Counted from the first letter of the stretch, positions 1 to 9,369 are shown. The stretch: 64,000 bases of DNA from Paenibacillus guangzhouensis (GCF_009363075.1 NZ_CP045293.1:124001-188000); one strand, 5' to 3'. Numbers and translations: made by a program. Notes: generated by a model not told the origin, from the sequence alone.

Positions 1-1
1 T

Positions 2-505
2 CGCCATTTGGTTGATATGACCGTCGAGGAAATGACACAAATTAAAGGCATCGGACCTGCGAAGGCCATCCAATTAAAGGCAGGAATTGAACTTGGCCGT
101 CGCTTATCCAGAGCGACAATGAATGAAAAGATTACCATTCGCAAGCCATCCGATGCAGCAGATTTGCTCATGGAACAAATGCGCTATTTGCAGAAGGAAC
201 ATTTCGTATGTCTGTTCCTCAATACCAAAAATCATGTGCTCCAACAAGAGACACTGTCGATGGGAAGCTTGAACGCTTCAATCGTACATCCCCGAGAAAT
301 TTTCAGAGCTGCCATTAAGTGCAGCAGCGCATCGGTAATATGCGCTCACAACCATCCAAGCGGCGATCCAACGCCCAGTCCAGAAGACATTCAGCTTACA
401 CAGCGCCTCGTTGAGGCCGGCAATATTATTGGCATTGAGGTGCTTGATCACCTCGTTATTGGTGACCAGCGTTACATAAGTTTGAAGGAACAAGGACTTA
501 TGTAA
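2..505 (+). CDS. radC: RadC/JAB-domain DNA repair protein, 5' part missing
   Basis: The 3' end of radC; the reading frame is open through the left edge, so about 60 N-terminal residues of the usual 225 or so lie outside the window. A helix-hairpin-helix segment (IKGIGPAKAIQLKA) comes first, followed by the JAB/JAMM metal-binding motif HNHPSGDPTPSPED near the middle of the visible part. RadC proteins carry a metalloprotease-like fold and are linked to DNA repair or ComM-like functions, but their true role is not settled. It lies directly upstream of mreB, as in Bacillus subtilis, and a mreB promoter appears to begin within its last codons. Confidence 0.93.
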   Translation, partial: RHLVDMTVEEMTQIKGIGPAKAIQLKAGIELGRRLSRATMNEKITIRKPSDAADLLMEQMRYLQKEHFVCLFLNTKNHVLQQETLSMGSLNASIVHPREIFRAAIKCSSASVICAHNHPSGDPTPSPEDIQLTQRLVEAGNIIGIEVLDHLVIGDQRYISLKEQGLM

Positions 506-511
506 TATAAT
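482..511 (+). promoter_or_regulatory. Putative sigma-A promoter for the mreBCD-minCD cluster
   Basis: TTGAAG at 482-487 and TATAAT at 506-511 are 18 bases apart and overlap the end of radC. The spacing and the perfect -10 support a housekeeping promoter for mreB and the genes after it. This is seen by eye only. Confidence 0.5.
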
Positions 512-578
512 ATTTAAATTATAAGCACGATATAAGATAAACGATGAAGAGTTACAGGAAAGAAAGGGAGATTACAGC

Positions 579-1613
579 ATGTTTGGAAGCTTCACGAAAG
601 ATTTAGGAATTGATTTAGGAACGGCAAATACACTTGTTTATGTTCGAGGAAAAGGGATCGTTGTTCGCGAACCATCCGTTGTGGCGATCCGTACAGATAC
701 AAAAAAGATTGAAGCTGTTGGGGAATCCGCAAAGAAGATGATCGGTCGTACGCCAGGGAACATTCGCGCGATCCGTCCAATGAAAGACGGCGTCATCGCG
801 GATTTCGATACAACAGCAACGATGATCAAATATTTTATTAGACAAGCCCAGAAGCAGCGCTCTGTATTTCCGCGCCATCCGAACGTCATGGTATGTGTAC
901 CTTCCGGCATTACAGCTGTAGAACAACGTGCTGTTGAAGATGCGACGAAGCAAGCAGGTGCGCGTGAAGCTTATACGATTGAAGAGCCATTTGCTGCGGC
1001 AATTGGTGCTGATCTACCGGTTTGGGAGCCGACAGGCAGCATGGTTGTTGATATTGGCGGCGGGACGACAGAAGTTGCGGTTATTTCGCTTGGCGGTATC
1101 GTAACAAGCCGTTCAGTGCGCGTGGCAGGCGATGAGATGGATGATGCTGTCATTCAATATATCAAACGCATTTATAATCTTATGATTGGTGAACGTACAG
1201 CTGAGCAGATCAAAGTCGATATTGCTTCCGCATTGCCGCTTGATCAAGTTGAGACGGTTGAAATTCGCGGACGTGACCTCGTGTCTGGACTTCCGAAGAC
1301 GCTCACGATTACATCCGACGAGATTACAGAAGCTTTGCAAGATACAGTGAACTCTATCGTTGATGCGGTGAAGGTAACGCTTGAGAAATGTCCTCCAGAG
1401 CTTGCAGCTGACATTATGGACCGCGGTATTGTATTGACAGGTGGCGGCGCGTTGCTGCGCAACCTGGACAAATTGCTAGCGCGTGAGACAGGCATGCCGG
1501 TCATCGTTGCGGAAGATCCTCTTGATTGTGTAGCGAAAGGTACCGGCCGAGCGCTAGAGAACATCCACTTATTTAAATCCAAAAGCAGTACGGCGGTTCG
1601 CTCGAAACGATAA
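579..1613 (+). CDS. mreB: Rod shape-determining actin homologue MreB
   Basis: Cytoplasmic actin-like ATPase that forms membrane-bound filaments and guides lateral cell-wall synthesis with MreC, MreD and RodA. The N-terminal phosphate-binding segment [15 protein letters not shown] is at residues 7-21, and the second nucleotide-binding segment [17 protein letters not shown] lies near residue 155. The length of 344 residues is normal. The ATG follows AAAGGGAG (563-570) at good distance. It heads the mreBCD group, with mreC starting 3 bases after its stop. Some spore formers have several paralogues (Mbl, MreBH), but the mreC-mreD context favours MreB itself. Confidence 0.97.
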   Translation: MFGSFTKDLGIDLGTANTLVYVRGKGIVVREPSVVAIRTDTKKIEAVGESAKKMIGRTPGNIRAIRPMKDGVIADFDTTATMIKYFIRQAQKQRSVFPRHPNVMVCVPSGITAVEQRAVEDATKQAGAREAYTIEEPFAAAIGADLPVWEPTGSMVVDIGGGTTEVAVISLGGIVTSRSVRVAGDEMDDAVIQYIKRIYNLMIGERTAEQIKVDIASALPLDQVETVEIRGRDLVSGLPKTLTITSDEITEALQDTVNSIVDAVKVTLEKCPPELAADIMDRGIVLTGGGALLRNLDKLLARETGMPVIVAEDPLDCVAKGTGRALENIHLFKSKSSTAVRSKR

Positions 1614-1616
1614 GAG

Positions 1617-2480
1617 GTGTTTAAACTGTTTAAATTATTGGGGAATAAACGATTGTTCATATTGTTGCTCGGCATGATTATATTCATCTCGCTGCTCGGC
1701 TTTACGCTGAGCAACAAGCGAGAGAACTTAACTTGGCCTGAGAAGATGATTAACGATACGTTTGGGTTCGCTCAAAGTTTATTTTACAAGCCCGCTGGCT
1801 TCATAGCGGGCTTGTTTGAAGATATTCGCGACTTAAACCATATCTATGAAGAGAATGAGCAGCTGAAAATCGCAGTCTCGCACTATATTCGTGACAAAGC
1901 TAATTATAACTTTATCGCAGCGGAGAATGAGAGATTACAGAAGCAACTGAATTTTACAGAAGCACAAAAGAAATTGTATAAATATGATTACCGCATTGCT
2001 CAGGTCGTGTCGGTGAATCAAGATCCGTACAATAAGAACATCACGATCAATATCGGTGAGAAGAACGGTGTGAAGCCGAATATGGCTGTCATTTCCGTCG
2101 ATGGCATGGTCGGCACAATTAGTCATGTGTCGCCGCTGACCAGTACGGTGAAGCTGCTGACGGATCTGAACGAGAAGAATCCGAATTCCAATGCGATTGC
2201 GGCAACGGCCACCGGTAAAGAGAACCAGTCGTTTGGTCTTATTGAGAGCTACGATGCACAGACAGGCACTTATCTGATGACGAAAATCGATGAGAAGGAC
2301 CCGCTTGCCGTTGGTGACACCATCGTCTCATCGGGGATCGGTGAAGCTTTTCCACGCGGACTCATTATTGGAACAGTTATTTCCAGACAAGTCGGGGACT
2401 TCGGCTTAACGCATACAGCGACGATCAAACCAGCAGCGAATTTCGATAATTGGAAAGAACTGTTCGTCGTGGTACCTTAA
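1617..2480 (+). CDS. mreC: Cell shape-determining protein MreC
   Basis: Bitopic membrane protein of the elongasome that links MreB to the periplasmic-side wall synthases. One transmembrane helix lies near residues 10-28, followed by a coiled coil rich in Glu and Lys (about 75-115) and a beta-rich C-terminal domain containing the GMVGTISHVS segment. The start is uncertain. GTG at 1617 leaves no room for a ribosome binding site, whereas GAGGTG at 1614-1619 stands 6 bases before a CTG at 1626 that would begin FKLLGNKR; initiation at this CTG is possible. The gene is followed 18 bases later by mreD. Confidence 0.92.
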   Translation: MFKLFKLLGNKRLFILLLGMIIFISLLGFTLSNKRENLTWPEKMINDTFGFAQSLFYKPAGFIAGLFEDIRDLNHIYEENEQLKIAVSHYIRDKANYNFIAAENERLQKQLNFTEAQKKLYKYDYRIAQVVSVNQDPYNKNITINIGEKNGVKPNMAVISVDGMVGTISHVSPLTSTVKLLTDLNEKNPNSNAIAATATGKENQSFGLIESYDAQTGTYLMTKIDEKDPLAVGDTIVSSGIGEAFPRGLIIGTVISRQVGDFGLTHTATIKPAANFDNWKELFVVVP

Positions 2481-2498
2481 CGTGGAGGAATAGTTCGG

Positions 2499-3017
2499 AT
2501 GAATCGTAAATGGATGATTGTCGTTATGATCTTGTTATTAATCATTGAGAGTACGGTAATGCCGTGGATTATCCCCGCCGAATGGAGAATGCGGATTATC
2601 CCTCATTTTGTCTTCGTTATTGTGTTATTTTATGCAGTGTATACGACGCGATATCTCGCACTCGTGATGGGCTTAATCTTCGGACTCCTGCATGATGTGA
2701 TCCATTATGGGAACATGATTGGTGTGTATTCGTTCAGTATGGGGATCTGCGGGTATTTGATTGGTAAAGTGTTCGGAGAGAAGCGGCTTGGCATTGGATG
2801 GATGATCGTCGTTACCATCTTAGGCAGCTGGATGTTCGATTCGATCATTTATTTGATTTACACGATGTTTAAGGTGAACCATATGTCCTACGATTGGGCA
2901 TTAGCTTACCAAATTATTCCAAGCTCTTTCCTGCAACTGTTATTTGCTCTTATCGTATATGTTCCGGTTCGCAAAGTGCTCGACCAAGAATTTCGGCCTA
3001 AGCTGGAAGAAGATTAA
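2499..3017 (+). CDS. mreD: Rod shape-determining protein MreD
   Basis: Small integral membrane protein of the elongasome, 172 residues. It is strongly hydrophobic with about five membrane segments and shows the family-typical HDVIHYG stretch near residue 68, in the loop after the second or third helix. The sequence is weakly conserved in this family, so the call rests on position after mreC, length and membrane pattern. The ATG follows GTGGAGGA (2482-2489). Confidence 0.92.
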   Translation: MNRKWMIVVMILLLIIESTVMPWIIPAEWRMRIIPHFVFVIVLFYAVYTTRYLALVMGLIFGLLHDVIHYGNMIGVYSFSMGICGYLIGKVFGEKRLGIGWMIVVTILGSWMFDSIIYLIYTMFKVNHMSYDWALAYQIIPSSFLQLLFALIVYVPVRKVLDQEFRPKLEED

Positions 3018-3078
3018 GGCTTAAGCAGGAACTTTCTTACCCTAGGACGAATTGATTAGGGAGGAGGGACAGGCAAAT

Positions 3079-3744
3079 ATGGGAACGACCAAACAACATC
3101 ATGTTACAATCAAAGGGATGAAAGACGGCCTTGTGTTCCTGCTGGACGATACGTGTGAATTCACAGCATTGATACAAGATTTGCAATATAAATTAGAGCA
3201 TACGCATCAGAATATTTTGACAGGACCGATTATGCATGTCGATGTGAAGCTCGGCGCTAGAGCAGTATCGGATGCAGAGAAGGAAGAAATCCTGAATATT
3301 CTGAAGCAAAAGGGGAATTTGTTGATTCGTTCGATAGAATCGGATGAGCCAGTGACCACATCTGTGAGTGAGAATGATATGAAGATCATGACCGGGGTGG
3401 TGCGGTCAGGGCAAGTGCTGCATCATGTCGGCAATCTTCTGTTTCTTGGTGACATAAATCCAGGGGGAACGGTGAATTGTACAGGGGACATCTATGTGAT
3501 GGGCGCACTGCGGGGAATGGCCCATGCAGGATTTGAAGGGAATGTTGATGCGATCATTGCTGCTTCCTATTTCTCACCAACCCAGCTAAGAATTGCCGAT
3601 GTGATCAGCAGACCTCCGGATGAATGGGAAATCAAAGAGTCGAATATGGAATTTGCATACCTTCAAGAAGGTCACATGCAAATTGATAAAATACAAAACA
3701 TTGCGCGGTTGCGCAAAGATACCCATATATTTAAAGGAGTGTAG
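3079..3744 (+). CDS. minC: Septum site-determining protein MinC
   Basis: Inhibitor of FtsZ assembly that acts with MinD to block division near the poles. The N-terminal FtsZ-inhibiting domain covers about residues 1-105 and the C-terminal right-handed beta-helix (VRSGQVLHHVGNLLFLGDINPGG) about 110-205, where MinC dimerises and binds MinD. I place the start at ATG 3079, 9 bases after the strong AGGGAGGAGGG site at 3058-3068, rather than at the TTG at 3052 upstream of that site. The length of 221 residues fits the family. minD follows after 5 bases. Confidence 0.95.
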   Translation: MGTTKQHHVTIKGMKDGLVFLLDDTCEFTALIQDLQYKLEHTHQNILTGPIMHVDVKLGARAVSDAEKEEILNILKQKGNLLIRSIESDEPVTTSVSENDMKIMTGVVRSGQVLHHVGNLLFLGDINPGGTVNCTGDIYVMGALRGMAHAGFEGNVDAIIAASYFSPTQLRIADVISRPPDEWEIKESNMEFAYLQEGHMQIDKIQNIARLRKDTHIFKGV

Positions 3745-3749
3745 TCCGC

Positions 3750-4544
3750 ATGGGAGAGGCTATCGTCGTCACATCAGGAAAAGGCGGAGTAGGCAAGACA
3801 ACAACATCCGCGAATTTAGGTACGGCTCTCGCGTTACTCGGTCGCAAAGTATGTATGGTCGATACCGATATTGGCCTTCGTAACTTGGATGTCGTCATGG
3901 GTCTGGAGAATCGGATCATTTATGATCTATGCGACGTAGCAGATGGCCGCTGCCGTCTGAACCAAGCGCTTGTGAAGGACAAGCGATTCGAAGAGCTCTA
4001 TATGCTCCCGGCTGCACAGACGAAAGATAAGAATGCTGTATCGCCGGAGCAGGTCAGAGATATTGTCTTGGAACTGAAGAAAGAATTCGAATATGTCATT
4101 ATCGATTGCCCGGCAGGGATTGAACAAGGGTTCAAGAATGCGATTGCCGGGGCAGATCAGGCGATTGTTGTGACAACGCCGGAGAATGCCGCTGTGCGCG
4201 ACGCGGATCGTATTATCGGTCTGCTCGAGAATTCGCATATCGAATCACCGAAGCTCGTCATTAACCGAATCCGTCAGAACATGGTGAAATCCGGTGAGAT
4301 GCTCGACATTGATGAGATTATCCAAGTTCTGGCGATTGACTTAATCGGCATTGTGCCGGATGATGAGCATGTCATCAAAGCTGCGAATAGCGGCGAACCA
4401 ACCGTGATGAATCCGGATTCGAGAGCTGCGATTGCCTACCGGAATATTGCTCGTCGTATTGTTGGGGACACTGTCCCGCTCATGCTGCTTGACGGCAAAC
4501 CAGGGATGTTCAAGCGTATGAAGAAGTTTTTTGGAATGGGCTGA
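3750..4544 (+). CDS. minD: Septum site-determining ATPase MinD
   Basis: ParA/MinD-type ATPase that recruits MinC to the membrane when bound to ATP. The deviant Walker A motif GKGGVGKTT sits at residues 10-18, and the switch and Walker B segments (DTDIGLRNLD, IIDCPAGIEQG) follow. The last residues, MFKRMKKFFGMG, form the amphipathic membrane-targeting helix. The length of 264 residues is normal. It lies in the mre-min cluster with a 5-base gap from minC. Confidence 0.97.
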   Translation: MGEAIVVTSGKGGVGKTTTSANLGTALALLGRKVCMVDTDIGLRNLDVVMGLENRIIYDLCDVADGRCRLNQALVKDKRFEELYMLPAAQTKDKNAVSPEQVRDIVLELKKEFEYVIIDCPAGIEQGFKNAIAGADQAIVVTTPENAAVRDADRIIGLLENSHIESPKLVINRIRQNMVKSGEMLDIDEIIQVLAIDLIGIVPDDEHVIKAANSGEPTVMNPDSRAAIAYRNIARRIVGDTVPLMLLDGKPGMFKRMKKFFGMG

Positions 4545-4549
4545 TGTAA

Positions 4550-5698
4550 TTGCTAAATAAATTCAAAAAATTAGACTGGCCGATCATCATCATCTTAGGC
4601 ATTTTTATGGTCATCAGCATATTCGTCATCAAGAGTGCAACGTTCAGCGATCCTAAATTCGTCGGGTCTCATTTCAAAATGATGTACTTCTACATTGGTG
4701 GATTTGCGATTATGCTGGGTGTATCCCTTGTTGATTATCGATTATTGCTCAAAGGCTGGATCTACTTTTACGGTCTAGGGGTTGCCCTTCTGATCGCCGT
4801 ATTTTTTCTAGGAGCCAAAATTAACGGGGCTGTCGGTTGGTTCAAATTACCAGGCGGTCTACAGTTCCAGCCGGCGGAACTTATGAAGCTCGCGATTATT
4901 GTGATGGTCGCTTATCTGATGGGACGCAGAACGGGTGATCCGTTGCGATTCCGGGGCGATGTCATTCCGATCGGCTTCCTAACCTTTATTCCGTTCCTAC
5001 TTGTATTGATTCAACCGGATTTAGGGAATGCGATTATTTATGTCGTCATCCTGCTCGGTATGTTCTGGATCGGCAACGTCCGCTATACGCATGTTGTCAT
5101 TGGTCTTGGCGCCGTTCTGGCTGCGATGTTCCTATTCGTCTTCTTGTTTAATACCTTTAATCAAGATATTAAGGATTACCTGCAGGCCAAAGATAAGATT
5201 CACTGGTATCAGCGGATTAATACCTTCATGAATCCAGATTCAGCGACAGAAGATGAGAAGCATCAATCCAATAATGCGATGATTGCGATTGGATCAGGCG
5301 GATTAACGGGTGAAGGCTACATGCAATCGGAATCGATTAAGAAGAAATTCGTGCCTTATCCTTATTCCGATTCGATCTTCGTCGTTATCGGGGAAGAGTT
5401 CGGGTTCCAAGGCGCTTCGGTGCTGCTGCTATTATACTTCTTATTGATCTATAGGATGATCTTGATTGCCTTCCAGTGTTATGACCAGCGAGGAGCATAT
5501 ATCATCATCGGGATCGTCTCGATGTTCGTGTTCCAGATCTTCGAGAACATCGGTATGATGATTGGGATTATGCCGATCACTGGGATCACGCTGCCATTCA
5601 TAAGTTATGGCGGTACCTCGCTGCTGCTCAACATGCTATGTATTGGTATTGTGCTGAGTGTTAAGATTTATCAAGAAAAATATGCGCTTGAAGATTAA
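4550..5698 (+). CDS. rodA: RodA/FtsW-family SEDS peptidoglycan polymerase
   Basis: Multi-spanning SEDS glycosyltransferase, about ten membrane helices, 382 residues. The region QPDLGNAIIYV contains the conserved Asp-containing motif needed for polymerisation, and ITLPFISYGGTSLL is the C-terminal SEDS signature. Position after mreBCD-minCD suggests the elongation enzyme RodA, but FtsW or SpoVE cannot be excluded from sequence alone. The start is a TTG at 4550, five bases after the minD stop, with a weak ribosome binding site, which suggests coupling to minD. B. subtilis has no SEDS gene between minD and spoIVFA. Confidence 0.9.
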   Translation: MLNKFKKLDWPIIIILGIFMVISIFVIKSATFSDPKFVGSHFKMMYFYIGGFAIMLGVSLVDYRLLLKGWIYFYGLGVALLIAVFFLGAKINGAVGWFKLPGGLQFQPAELMKLAIIVMVAYLMGRRTGDPLRFRGDVIPIGFLTFIPFLLVLIQPDLGNAIIYVVILLGMFWIGNVRYTHVVIGLGAVLAAMFLFVFLFNTFNQDIKDYLQAKDKIHWYQRINTFMNPDSATEDEKHQSNNAMIAIGSGGLTGEGYMQSESIKKKFVPYPYSDSIFVVIGEEFGFQGASVLLLLYFLLIYRMILIAFQCYDQRGAYIIIGIVSMFVFQIFENIGMMIGIMPITGITLPFISYGGTSLLLNMLCIGIVLSVKIYQEKYALED

Positions 5699-5726
5699 GC
5701 TATCGCACCTCGCGATGGCTTTTTTT
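5698..5726 (+). terminator. Rho-independent terminator after rodA
   Basis: A 9-bp stem (AGCTATCGC at 5698-5706 with GCGATGGCT at 5712-5720, one G-U pair) with a 5-base loop runs directly into seven T residues. It closes the mre-min-rodA transcription unit, so spoIVFA must have its own promoter between 5727 and 5840. I could not settle a sigma-E site there. Confidence 0.85.
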
Positions 5727-5840
5727 ATGTGATGGAAATATTAAGCGATCGAACGACGAAGTCGGTTCCTGGCATTCATAATCATGAAGTGCTTGTCATA
5801 TTTATGATACTAAGACAACCTCTAAGAAGGGGGACTAGGA

Positions 5841-6740
5841 ATGGAGATCAAAGATAACGTTCGAAGACGAAGACAAGCCCGGATGAAGGCCTTAATCGAT
5901 GAGAGCTTACAGCCTATTCAGGCTCAAGAAGCACCGAATTCAATCTTGCCGCATGCACAACAATCTGCCGTTAAGCATCCGACGACGGTGCCTTATATTT
6001 CAGCGGATGCCCATGCAGATCCTGAAATCGCATGGAAGGAGCAGCATCGGCTGTGGCGATCGCAACTCGCTGAGGGGACCGCACCCGTGAATGGCTCGGA
6101 CCCACCGGTGAATCGCCCCACGAGCAACTGGGTACAATCGCTGCAGATCAAATTTATGCTCTCAGCTTTGCTATTTGCTGGGGTATGGACCATGTTCCAG
6201 GTCAATCTGCCGTGGACTGCGAAAGCGAAGAGTTTTGTTGTGAACGCACTGAGCGAAGAGATGAATTTTGGGGCGATTGCGGTGTGGTACGAAGAGACAT
6301 TTCATGGTGCGCCGTCTTTCATTCCAATCTTCGGTACGGTGGAAGATGATGCGACCAAAGTGAACACATCGACTGTCCTATATGCGCCGCTTCAAGGGAA
6401 GATTACGAGCTCTTATACCGAAGCTCTAAAAGGTGTTGAAATTGAAGCCACAGCTGTGGAACCTGGAAACCCGATCATTGTAAAATCAATGGATGCAGGT
6501 CAGGTGGTTGATGTGACAGCAAATGATAACAATACGTACCGCGTAGTCGTCCAGCATGCGAACGAACTCCGTTCGGTTTACGGCGGCCTGCAGGATGCTG
6601 GCGTCCGGGTCAATGATTGGATTCAGGGCGGACAGCCTCTAGGAACGTTATCCGCGGATGAGCAGGGGAATCGATTGTTTTTTGCGGTTGAAAAGAGCGA
6701 CCGGTTTATCGATCCGACGGATGTGATCTCCTTTGATTAA
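5841..6740 (+). CDS. spoIVFA: Stage IV sporulation protein FA-like, degenerate M23 domain
   Basis: Probably the membrane anchor and inhibitor partner of the SpoIVFB protease in the mother-cell sigma-K checkpoint. An N-terminal cytoplasmic part of about 100 residues is followed by one membrane helix (near 103-120) and a C-terminal LytM/M23-like domain (about 180-299). The catalytic HxH of active M23 peptidases is replaced by FFAVE near residue 283, so it should not be an active endopeptidase, as known for B. subtilis SpoIVFA. The call depends strongly on the 8-base overlap with spoIVFB. The ATG follows AAGAAGGGGG at 5825-5834. Confidence 0.85.
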   Translation: MEIKDNVRRRRQARMKALIDESLQPIQAQEAPNSILPHAQQSAVKHPTTVPYISADAHADPEIAWKEQHRLWRSQLAEGTAPVNGSDPPVNRPTSNWVQSLQIKFMLSALLFAGVWTMFQVNLPWTAKAKSFVVNALSEEMNFGAIAVWYEETFHGAPSFIPIFGTVEDDATKVNTSTVLYAPLQGKITSSYTEALKGVEIEATAVEPGNPIIVKSMDAGQVVDVTANDNNTYRVVVQHANELRSVYGGLQDAGVRVNDWIQGGQPLGTLSADEQGNRLFFAVEKSDRFIDPTDVISFD

Positions 6741-7587
6741 ATGGCGTGGCACCTCATTCTCCGTGCATCCTCTCTTCATCATGATCATGCTCGCCTCAGT
6801 GCTGACAGGACATGTCATGGAGATGATGACATTGTTCGGGATCGTCTTGATCCATGAGCTGGGGCATGCAGCGGCAGCAGCTATCTTCGGGTGGAAGGTG
6901 CTGGAGATTAAACTCCTGCCGTTCGGCGGTGTAGCCTTAACGGATGAAGGAGGCTCAGCTCCTTGCCACGAGGAGGTTATCGTCGCACTCGCGGGTCCGC
7001 TTCAGAACCTGTTGATGATCAGCGCTGCTTATGGATTTCAGGCGATGGGGTTCTGGAGTGAGGCGTGGACAGCCTATTTCGTGCAAGCGAATCTTATGAT
7101 CGCCTTGTTCAATATGCTGCCGGTGCTTCCACTCGATGGAGGGCGAATTGTACAAGCGCTATGCAGTTTGATCGTGCCCTACCACCGCACGTTGATTTGG
7201 TGCGGGCGGATTAGTATTCTTTTTAGTCTATGCATGATTGGTTTTGCGCTGATGCCCTTGTATCACGCCGAACCGATTCAATTGAATTTGCTCATGATTG
7301 GCGTTTTCCTGATCTATGCAAATTGGACGGACTATCGAAATGTTCCGTATCGCTTCGTCCGATTTATGACCCATCGGGACCGATTATCGCTCCTGCGCGT
7401 GCAACAGGGAACAATTGCATATCCAATTGTCGTCGGTTCAGAGCAACCTTTGGGCGGTGTTGTGCGTCTATTTATGAAGAGTAAATACCATCTGATTTAC
7501 GTGTTGAATGATCGGGGGAAGATCGTCGCTGTCTTGCCGGAACAACGGCTTGTTGATTCTTATTTCGCGAATTTCATGGTAAAATAG
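6733..7587 (+). CDS. spoIVFB: Stage IV sporulation intramembrane metalloprotease FB
   Basis: Site-2-type (M50) protease that cleaves pro-sigma-K in the outer forespore membrane. The zinc motif HELGH is at residues 41-45 and the third ligand is Asp135 in LPLDGG. About six membrane segments precede a C-terminal cytoplasmic part that resembles a CBS domain and would bind the substrate or ATP. It starts at a TTG inside the end of spoIVFA, an 8-base overlap that suggests translational coupling. Its length of 284 residues is close to the 288 of B. subtilis. Confidence 0.95.
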   Translation: MIKWRGTSFSVHPLFIMIMLASVLTGHVMEMMTLFGIVLIHELGHAAAAAIFGWKVLEIKLLPFGGVALTDEGGSAPCHEEVIVALAGPLQNLLMISAAYGFQAMGFWSEAWTAYFVQANLMIALFNMLPVLPLDGGRIVQALCSLIVPYHRTLIWCGRISILFSLCMIGFALMPLYHAEPIQLNLLMIGVFLIYANWTDYRNVPYRFVRFMTHRDRLSLLRVQQGTIAYPIVVGSEQPLGGVVRLFMKSKYHLIYVLNDRGKIVAVLPEQRLVDSYFANFMVK

Positions 7588-7621
7588 ATGGAAAAAAGGT
7601 CTAAAGTCAGGGGTGATCCAT

Positions 7622-8860
7622 GTGAAAAGGATCATTGTTCATTGCGAACAAGAGATCACACAAATGGCATTGATGGAACATGGACAACTCGTTGAGTTTA
7701 CAATTGAGAATTCGCAAGGCAGGCAATTGGTGGGGAATTTGTATAAAGGCCGTGTGGTAAATGTGCTTCCAGGCATGCAGGCGGCTTTTGTAGATATCGG
7801 ATTAAAGAAAAATGCATTCTTGTACATTGATGATGTGCTGCATCCGCACCTGGAGAAGCAGCCGAAAGTTAAGCCATCCATCTCACAATTGTTGCAGGCC
7901 GGGCAGGAGATCGTTGTCCAAGTCATGAAAGAGCCGCTAGGCGGCAAAGGAGCACGAGTTACCACGCATTATTCGCTGCCAGGCAGGTGGCTCGTCTATA
8001 TGCCGCATGCGGACTATATTGGTGTGTCGAAGAAAATTGAACTTGATGCCGAGCGGAATCGTCTGAAGCAGATCGGCGATCACGTACGTCTGTCAGGCGA
8101 AGGATTGATCTTACGTACGGTTGCAGAAGGGGAGAGCAAGGAAGCGATTGAGTCGGACATTCAGCTTCTGCGTGCGCTCTGGATTCAGATTGAGGAACGT
8201 GCGGCTGCGGTGTCAGCGCCGGCGCAGCTTCACCAAGATTTGAGCATTATTGAGCGGTTGGTTCGGGATATGTTCACACCGCAGACCGAACGGGTTATTA
8301 TTGATGACCTGGTGCAGAAGGAAGAGATCGCTTCCTTCCTCTCGCGCGTTCTGCCGGACTGGGCCAACCGAGTCGAGGTCTACAAAGGCAGTGAGCCCAT
8401 ACTAACGCATTATGGCGTAAAGGAGCAGCTCGATCGGGCTTTCGAACATAAAGTATGGCTCCGCAATGGCGGTTACCTCGTCGTCGACTATACCGAAGCC
8501 TTGACCGTCATTGATGTCAATACCGGCAAGTTTATCGGATCGAATACGCTGGAAGATACCGTCTATGAGACGAATATGCAAGCGGCTGAAGAGATTGCTA
8601 GATTGCTGCGCCTTCGCGATATTGGCGGCATTATACTTATTGATTTTATTGATATGGATATGGAACGGCATCGGCAGGATATTTGGGACAAGCTGGAACT
8701 ACTCATGCGCAGTGATCGAACGAAGCATTTAATTCTGGGCTGGACGAAGCTCGGACTGCTCGAGATGACCCGCAAGAAAGTTCGCGATCATGCGTTGAAC
8801 CCATTTACGGAACCCTGTTCCGTATGTAAGGGGACGGGGAGAACTAACAGCACTCTCTAA
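7622..8860 (+). CDS. rng: Ribonuclease G/E family endoribonuclease
   Basis: Single-strand-specific endoribonuclease of the RNase E/G type, about 412 residues, the size of an RNase G without the scaffold tail of RNase E. An S1 RNA-binding domain covers about residues 35-120 (GNLYKGRVVNVLPGMQAAFVD). The DNase I-like catalytic core holds VVDYTEALTVIDVNTGKF, with the two metal-binding Asp residues expected for the family. A C-terminal CSVCKGTG is a zinc-link-like motif. I prefer GTG 7622, 8 bases after AGGGG (7609-7613), over the GTG at 7613 that overlaps this site. B. subtilis uses RNase Y instead and lacks this gene. Confidence 0.93.
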   Translation: MKRIIVHCEQEITQMALMEHGQLVEFTIENSQGRQLVGNLYKGRVVNVLPGMQAAFVDIGLKKNAFLYIDDVLHPHLEKQPKVKPSISQLLQAGQEIVVQVMKEPLGGKGARVTTHYSLPGRWLVYMPHADYIGVSKKIELDAERNRLKQIGDHVRLSGEGLILRTVAEGESKEAIESDIQLLRALWIQIEERAAAVSAPAQLHQDLSIIERLVRDMFTPQTERVIIDDLVQKEEIASFLSRVLPDWANRVEVYKGSEPILTHYGVKEQLDRAFEHKVWLRNGGYLVVDYTEALTVIDVNTGKFIGSNTLEDTVYETNMQAAEEIARLLRLRDIGGIILIDFIDMDMERHRQDIWDKLELLMRSDRTKHLILGWTKLGLLEMTRKKVRDHALNPFTEPCSVCKGTGRTNSTL

Positions 8861-8888
8861 AAATATGATGATCTGCTAGGGATAACCG

Positions 8889-8917
8889 TTGATTTATGCT
8901 GACGAGTATGGTAATAT
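8889..8917 (+). promoter_or_regulatory. Sigma-A promoter of the rplU-prp-rpmA operon
   Basis: TTGATT (8889-8894) and TAATAT (8912-8917) are exactly 17 bases apart. The start of transcription would be near 8924, just before the structured leader. Confidence 0.75.
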
Positions 8918-8923
8918 GCTTAG

Positions 8924-9045
8924 GTATGTGTTTCGTAATTATTGCGACACATGCTGTAACCGCACTGGATGGGTTCACAAGTACTGTTCATGGATCTTCG
9001 GATGCATGGCGGTCACCCTAGATCGGGCGAGTCTGAGACATGAGG
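8924..9045 (+). ncRNA. L21 leader (ribosomal protein autoregulatory RNA)
   Basis: The 130-base untranslated region before rplU can fold into several helices: an imperfect stem around 8931-8952, and a long-range stem pairing GTAACCGC (8956-8963) with GCGGTCAC (9009-9016) that closes an inner hairpin. Its place directly before rplU, and the GCGGTCACCC and CTGAGAC segments, match my memory of the Rfam L21 leader of Bacilli, thought to bind L21 or another product of the operon. A covariance search would decide. Confidence 0.68.
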
Positions 9046-9057
9046 AGGTGCACGAAT

Positions 9058-9369
9058 ATGTACGCAATTATCGAAACAGGTGGTAAACAATACAAAGTGC
9101 AAGAAGGCGATGTATTGTTCATTGAGAAATTGAATGCCGGTGAAGGTGAGAACGTAACTTTTGACCGCGTGTTGGCCGTATCGAAAGGTGAGGGCTTGGT
9201 AACAGGAGCTCCTGTCGTTGCTGGTGCAACTGTAACTGCGAAAGTAGAATCGCACGTTAAAGGTAAAAAGATCACTGTTTTCAAATACAAACCGAAAAAG
9301 AACTACCACAAAAAACAAGGTCATCGTCAACCTTACACGAAAGTAACAATCGAAAAAATCCAAGCATAA
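9058..9369 (+). CDS. rplU: Large-subunit ribosomal protein bL21
   Basis: 23S rRNA-binding protein of 103 residues beginning [15 protein letters not shown], the classic L21 start. The basic C-terminal part includes [20 protein letters not shown] use ATG 9058, 8 bases after GAGGAGGTG at 9041-9049; the ATG at 9040 lies before that site. It is the first gene of the L21-Prp-L27 operon and is likely controlled by the L21 leader. Confidence 0.98.
   Translation: MYAIIETGGKQYKVQEGDVLFIEKLNAGEGENVTFDRVLAVSKGEGLVTGAPVVAGATVTAKVESHVKGKKITVFKYKPKKNYHKKQGHRQPYTKVTIEKIQA

Noticed and set aside
5740-5840. Sigma-E promoter of spoIVFA
   Set aside because: Several partial matches (such as GATACTAA near 5806) lack a -35 element at the right distance, so none is reported.
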